From: Verrucomicrobiota bacterium
GTDB taxonomy: Bacteria; Verrucomicrobiota; Verrucomicrobiia; Opitutales; Intestinicryptomonadaceae
Assembly: GCA_023450935.1 (NCBI GenBank)
Contig: JAEXGH010000026.1
Coordinates: 1 to 64,000, forward strand
Length of the DNA stretch: 64,000 nucleotides
Direction: 5' to 3'
Each line of letters opens with the position of its first letter. The stretch's first letter is position 1. Position numbers and translations under genes: made by a program. The notes under the pieces were generated by a model. It was not told where the DNA came from and ran no database searches. It saw only the letters and a program-made list of their open reading frames with translations. Shown here piece by piece: positions 63,001 through 64,000 of this stretch.

Positions 63001-63107
63001 AGATTTACGGAACGCTTGCCGACCCGCAATCAGACGCCGAAAGCGTGCTCGGCGGGGCGCGGGAAGGACGCAAAACAATCAAAAAGACAATGGACATACT
63101 CAAATGA
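60009..63107 (+). CDS. Large AsmA/TamB-like envelope protein
   Basis: The 1032-residue product has a signal anchor (KKTAAVLVVFAAAVLVAAVC) and then an almost wholly beta-rich periplasmic part with many segments of alternating polar and apolar residues, such as LNFECKMAAELDAGVLKIG and AGSHNPRIGTLNFE. The end FQIYGTLADPQSDAES resembles the C-terminus of AsmA/TamB proteins, the bridge-like lipid carriers between membranes. Family assignment is by pattern only. It overlaps its neighbours by 4 bases on both sides (ATGA). Confidence 0.6.
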   Translation: MKKTAAVLVVFAAAVLVAAVCDFGGTQTRFANLLLARAGAHAESARLTRSGLEARGLQVPTPFGKLDAEEAFFESPLKLLFGKIDGGRMRATLVFDLSERAQAAHLPDISNFSTDISTEFCGEKIDLRADIKKLSFGNDVLADATARILVCGREFLLIAKGGGGSLSAKISENGGDVFLLGGRLDSPSRGSLKLKLLQSNSTAAEKFFGVSLPFAEAYAETDFDLRHKFLRADITAKIDAGSHNPRIGTLNFECKMAAELDAGVLKIGAADASLVCGGGLSARFAGERAKFSIPPRGGKIKLGRLSAVYSGGGRKNASGLDAESAGMLADVFLDENFKVFVKSAKPANAQNISLFDESRAVFERLTLMCDFDAQFDFPAQRFGASTKIYSQQINGKKFEFSADFDSDFNLNANAKIDARGSVLPLLASVNSVGAKSDANAEIGAFVETGDGVKISDFSARILDNEKTLLRAETELLEFASDSKIPVSGKLKAEFENLPFAVFKPLFGNFDARSVSGKFEFSADTGTAKMDGVFSADDVSAYRGAARLFSGLDVKFETRGTFDFAEQIFDAKVEKIKVSNGRGTMADCHAKILFDARKSEFYELIFSVNTGIVPLTELECFSGVLEAERGTAKLYIRLLEGNLAAHAYIWNFAAKSGGETLDYVWLTFIRDGSSPEKTKWRVHTESPRGKTRVGCKADFSKKIPALEITSPNVVLADLEILKSAMATKKSGRKNIMQYAPDAAAFWDIGREWRAEAKIKRLVMHDSAIWENVSADIKVGRSLHADLKTCAFGGRATLEASVDFDESRTLPYSAKFDAKLENADARAAFGKLFSGGKFDAAFSGKSEAANLKNLVKYWSGKIGITCRDGAFVPLCGNSLRASVSSVYDAASTPERKAAKAALVADFAEIGFDTAKIRLERTPQTFNIDVVEFDLRARKMSLKSDFGTLFFNPDLPVRSWDMDISLRAKTDNERLAELMRTTGALARTESGGEVFESNSFQIYGTLADPQSDAESVLGGAREGRKTIKKTMDILK

Positions 63108-63883
63108 AAAAGACAGTCAAAAGCATAGTTTCCGCGAAGGGAAACGAAAAAATTTCAATGATTACCGCCTACGACGCCCTGCTGGCTTCGCTCGCGGACA
63201 GGGCGGGGACGGACATAATCCTCGTGGGAGACTCGCTCGGCAACGTGGTGCTCGGATTCGAAAACACTGTCGCCGTAACAATAGACATGATGCGCCACCA
63301 CACTGCGGCCGTGGTGCGCGGAACCCAAAACGCGCTGGTGCTTGCCGACATTCCATTCGCTTCGGCGCACAGGCATTTCGACTCGCTCCTTGACGACTGC
63401 TGCGCGCTGGTGCAAACGGCGGGCGCGGACGCCGTAAAAATAGAGGGCGGGCGCGCAATGGCGGAAAAAATCGCCAAACTTACCGGCGCGGGAATTGCTG
63501 TGATGGCGCATATCGGACTCGAACCGCAGCAGGTGCTAAAGCTCGGCGGCTACAGGAAATTCGGCAGGACAGACGCCGAAAAACAAAAGCTTCTCGACGA
63601 TGCCAAAGCCCTCGAACAGGCGGGCGCGTTCGCCCTGCTCATGGAAATGACCGACGCCGAAACCGCCGCCGAAATTACGCGAACGGTCTCCATTCCCACA
63701 ATCGGAATCGGCTCAGGCAGCGGGTGCGACGGTCAGGTGCTTGTCTGCGCCGACATCTTGGGGCTTTCGAAAAATCCGCCAAAGTTCGCCAAGCAATACG
63801 CAAACTTGGACTCCCAAATTACCGACGCCTACGCGCGCTTCATAGCCGACGTGAAGTCGGGCGAATTTCCCGAAAAGAAGTAG
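63104..63883 (+). CDS. panB: 3-methyl-2-oxobutanoate hydroxymethyltransferase
   Basis: The 259-residue TIM-barrel enzyme makes ketopantoate, the first step of pantothenate synthesis. Hallmarks: ISMITAYDALLASLADRAGTDIILVGDSLGNVVLG, VVRGTQNALVLADIPFAS, ADAVKIEGG (with the Lys/Glu pair) and VMAHIGLEPQQVLKLGGYR. The magnesium ligand Asp in VGDS and that in LADIPF are present. It overlaps the AsmA-like gene by 4 bases; the SET gene starts 3 bases after its stop. Confidence 0.95.
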   Translation: MKKTVKSIVSAKGNEKISMITAYDALLASLADRAGTDIILVGDSLGNVVLGFENTVAVTIDMMRHHTAAVVRGTQNALVLADIPFASAHRHFDSLLDDCCALVQTAGADAVKIEGGRAMAEKIAKLTGAGIAVMAHIGLEPQQVLKLGGYRKFGRTDAEKQKLLDDAKALEQAGAFALLMEMTDAETAAEITRTVSIPTIGIGSGSGCDGQVLVCADILGLSKNPPKFAKQYANLDSQITDAYARFIADVKSGEFPEKK

Positions 63884-63886
63884 CGC

Positions 63887-64000
63887 ATGAAAAAATACGA
63901 AGTCAGAAAATCGCCCATACACGGCAACGGTGTGTTCGCCGCCGCTCCCATAAAAAACGGCGAATTCATTTTGGAATACCTCGGCGAGAAAGTCGACAAG
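63887..64000 (+). CDS. SET-domain protein, N-terminal part (cut by window end)
   Basis: The 38 residues before the edge (KYEVRKSPIHGNGVFAAAP, then GEFILEYLGEKV) match the start of a SET domain, a SAM-dependent lysine methyltransferase fold: the S-x-IHG-x-GVFA and I-x-x-GE-x-I-x-EY-x-GE elements are all there. Small single-domain SET proteins occur in many bacteria, and their targets are mostly unknown. It follows panB by 3 bases, so it belongs to the same operon. Confidence 0.7.
   Translation, partial: MKKYEVRKSPIHGNGVFAAAPIKNGEFILEYLGEKVDK

Overview
The window reads as one stretch of a bacterial chromosome with about 50 protein genes, no rRNA or tRNA genes, no CRISPR array and no recognisable transposase. 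Gene content suggests a host-associated, sugar-degrading member of the PVC group, most likely Verrucomicrobiota (Opitutales-like). The reasons are a complete futalosine-type menaquinone cluster, DAP-type lysine synthesis and an mre/PBP2 peptidoglycan cluster, several glycoside hydrolases, and a PurF of the long type seen in Bacteroidetes. This assignment is inference; no marker was searched.

Region by region. (1) 1-10.7 kb: glycan degradation genes on the minus strand (unassigned secreted glycosidase, GH29 alpha-L-fucosidase lipoprotein, cytoplasmic GH20) with thrS and a DUF1015 gene among them. Two long non-coding stretches here carry a degenerate palindromic repeat family and a cluster of hairpins. 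(2) 10.97-18.35 kb: a plus-strand sugar operon (SSS symporter, GH10 lipoprotein, galK, galE, UDP-sugar pyrophosphorylase) closed by a strong terminator; no galT is present. (3) 18.43-25.79 kb: a compact, intact operon of Mu-like phage morphogenesis genes (DUF935 portal, I-like protease/scaffold, decoration protein, capsid, DUF1320/gp36-like, gp37-like, small coiled coil, baseplate-hub-like) without terminase, integrase, tail sheath/tube, tape measure or lysis genes. (4) 25.77-29.6 kb: LysM lipoprotein, purH, MBL-fold hydrolase, and a small protein of 28-residue W/C repeats. (5) 29.76-38.57 kb: xseA with mqnB-D-C-A-E on the minus strand, diverging from mqnP(ubiA)-ubiX-ubiD on the plus strand; together nearly the whole futalosine menaquinone route. 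(6) 38.6-43.8 kb: AmaP-like membrane protein, thiE, glyQS, ribokinase and a convergent sugar-porter-like transporter. (7) 43.8-55.0 kb, minus strand: mreB-mreC-mreD-mrdA, then purF, malQ, ptsI and a GlcD-type FAD oxidase. (8) 55.1-64.0 kb, plus strand: dsbD, then lysA, a YbgC-like thioesterase, an Agl23/TIGR03663-like membrane glycosyltransferase, a 1032-residue AsmA/TamB-like protein, panB and the start of a SET-domain gene; from lysA to panB each junction is a 4-base start/stop overlap.

The most unusual items are the terminase-less phage block, the palindromic repeat family whose hairpin stems change in a compensated way, the galT-less galactose operon, ThrRS without its TGS domain, and the W/C repeat protein.
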